Below, piece after piece: positions 63,307 to 64,000 of a stretch of 64,000 nucleotides of DNA. The translations under genes and the position numbers were made by a program. The stretch covers positions 1 to 64,000 of the forward strand of contig CAYXLI010000011.1 in the NCBI GenBank assembly GCA_964464925.1, read 5' to 3'. Each line of letters opens with the position of its first letter. Within the stretch, counting starts at the first letter, position 1. Below the pieces are notes generated by a model. It was not told where the DNA came from, searched no databases, and saw nothing but the letters and a program-made list of their open reading frames with translations. This DNA is from CAYXLI01 sp964464925 (lineage in GTDB: Bacteria; Acidobacteriota; Terriglobia; Bryobacterales; Bryobacteraceae).

Positions 63307-64000
63307 CTATCTCGCTCCAAATTCCTTCCTGATCACCGGCAGGTTCTTGTGCGCCTGCTGCTGGAACGGTCCGGCGGTGCCGGCCGCTAGCTCCATGAAT
63401 TTCAACGCATCGGCGATCTGGGCCTTGTTCCTGCTCGACTGGGCCAGCCTGTAATTTGCCAGCCCCAGGTTGAACAGCGTCATGTTGTACACCTGCGGCT
63501 GATCCTTCACCAACGGTAAAGCAGTCCGAAGCACCTTATCCGCCTGTGCAAACTTGTTCTGCCCCGCGTAACCCATTCCGGCCATCCAGTTCCCCATCCC
63601 GACCATAGTGTTCTTTCGCTTCTGCCAATCGGCATCGTTGACGCCATCCGGCTTCGGCTTGGATGCGGCCAAATCCGCAGCCTTGACGCCATACTCAACT
63701 GTCTTGTCGAGTTTCTGCGCGCGCAAGTTCGAATCGGCCATCAGCAGCAACAAATCCTCATTAGCTACGCCATTGGTATAGGCGCGCTCGCCGAGTGCAA
63801 CTGCCGCAGGAAGTGCATTCGCCTGTCGCGCAGCCGAGGCGTACTTGCCGAGGGCCTGCCCAAGATATTCACTCTTCGGAGCCCTCGCCTCCAATCCCTC
63901 CACCAGCTTCATCGATTTTGCGGGATCCGGTTCCTGCAGCGCCGCGGAGTAAAGAGCGTACTCGGTATAAGTCGCAACCTCCCTGGCATGAGCGCTCTCC
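63307..64000 (-). CDS. TPR-containing protein, C-terminal part (5' end outside window)
   Basis: The frame is open from the right edge at 64000 to the stop at 63307, at least 230 residues, so the start is beyond the window. An in-frame ATG at 63912 is not a convincing start because the preceding codons continue with the same helical character (YTEYALYSAALQEPDPAKS). The sequence shows TPR-like helices, for example NKFAQADKVLRTALPLVKDQPQVYNMTLFNLG. Function unknown. Confidence 0.75.
   Translation of the reverse strand, partial: ESAHAREVATYTEYALYSAALQEPDPAKSMKLVEGLEARAPKSEYLGQALGKYASAARQANALPAAVALGERAYTNGVANEDLLLLMADSNLRAQKLDKTVEYGVKAADLAASKPKPDGVNDADWQKRKNTMVGMGNWMAGMGYAGQNKFAQADKVLRTALPLVKDQPQVYNMTLFNLGLANYRLAQSSRNKAQIADALKFMELAAGTAGPFQQQAHKNLPVIRKEFGAR

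Overview
The window looks like a chromosomal segment of an acidobacterium of the Solibacter/Bryobacterales type. This is an inference from gene content: an Oar-like TonB receptor end followed by an ASPIC/UnbV repeat protein and a TPR protein, a DUF4331 protein, an Nramp-UspA fusion, secreted proteins with a CTYTQG-type C-terminal domain, and an alternative complex III plus caa3 oxidase operon. Codon use is GC-rich and even throughout. I see no prophage, insertion sequence, CRISPR array or plasmid function.

Layout. 0-8 kb: receptor tail, CRTAC1-like and TPR proteins, a divergent selD-pyrF pair, DUF4331 and TPR proteins. 8-8.85 kb: a noncoding-rich stretch with a degenerate tRNA-like sequence, dense hairpins, a tiny ORF with a perfect Shine-Dalgarno and a broken RNA-polymerase-alpha-CTD-like ORF, leading into acnA. 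8.8-25 kb: housekeeping and envelope genes (aconitase, YhhQ, S10 peptidase, LssY_C protein, lipoprotein plus geranylgeranyl-reductase-like flavoprotein, hemL, amidohydrolase, a DoxX/thioredoxin operon, TonB protein, superoxide dismutase). 25-32.7 kb: a large PDZ/GAF/PAS histidine kinase with its NtrC-type regulator, the Nramp-UspA transporter and a polytopic glycosyltransferase. 32.9-41 kb: subtilase, secreted protein, YfhO-like protein, FecR-domain protein. 41-46.7 kb: small metabolic and regulatory genes, including a TetR gene facing its probable target across three TGTACA boxes. 46.7-59.4 kb, minus strand: one respiratory operon in the order actA-B-C-D-E-F, a small membrane protein, a SCO-like copper chaperone, coxB-A-C-D. 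59.5-63.3 kb: LuxR-type regulator, DUF2231-Rieske protein, histidine kinase and a receiver-XRE regulator, which may be a redox-regulatory module beside the operon. A partial TPR gene closes the window.

Most notable point: selD is longer than it first appears. Its catalytic position is an in-frame UGA, followed 13 nt later by a perfect 7-bp hairpin with a GGU loop, which fits a bacterial SECIS. SelD is therefore very probably itself a selenoprotein, and the organism would be expected to carry selA, selB and selC elsewhere. Second: the 8.0-8.84 kb leader of acnA holds several unexplained elements. Third: several divergent gene pairs have start codons that overlap or lie within 25 bp, which suggests leaderless transcripts or promoters inside coding sequence.
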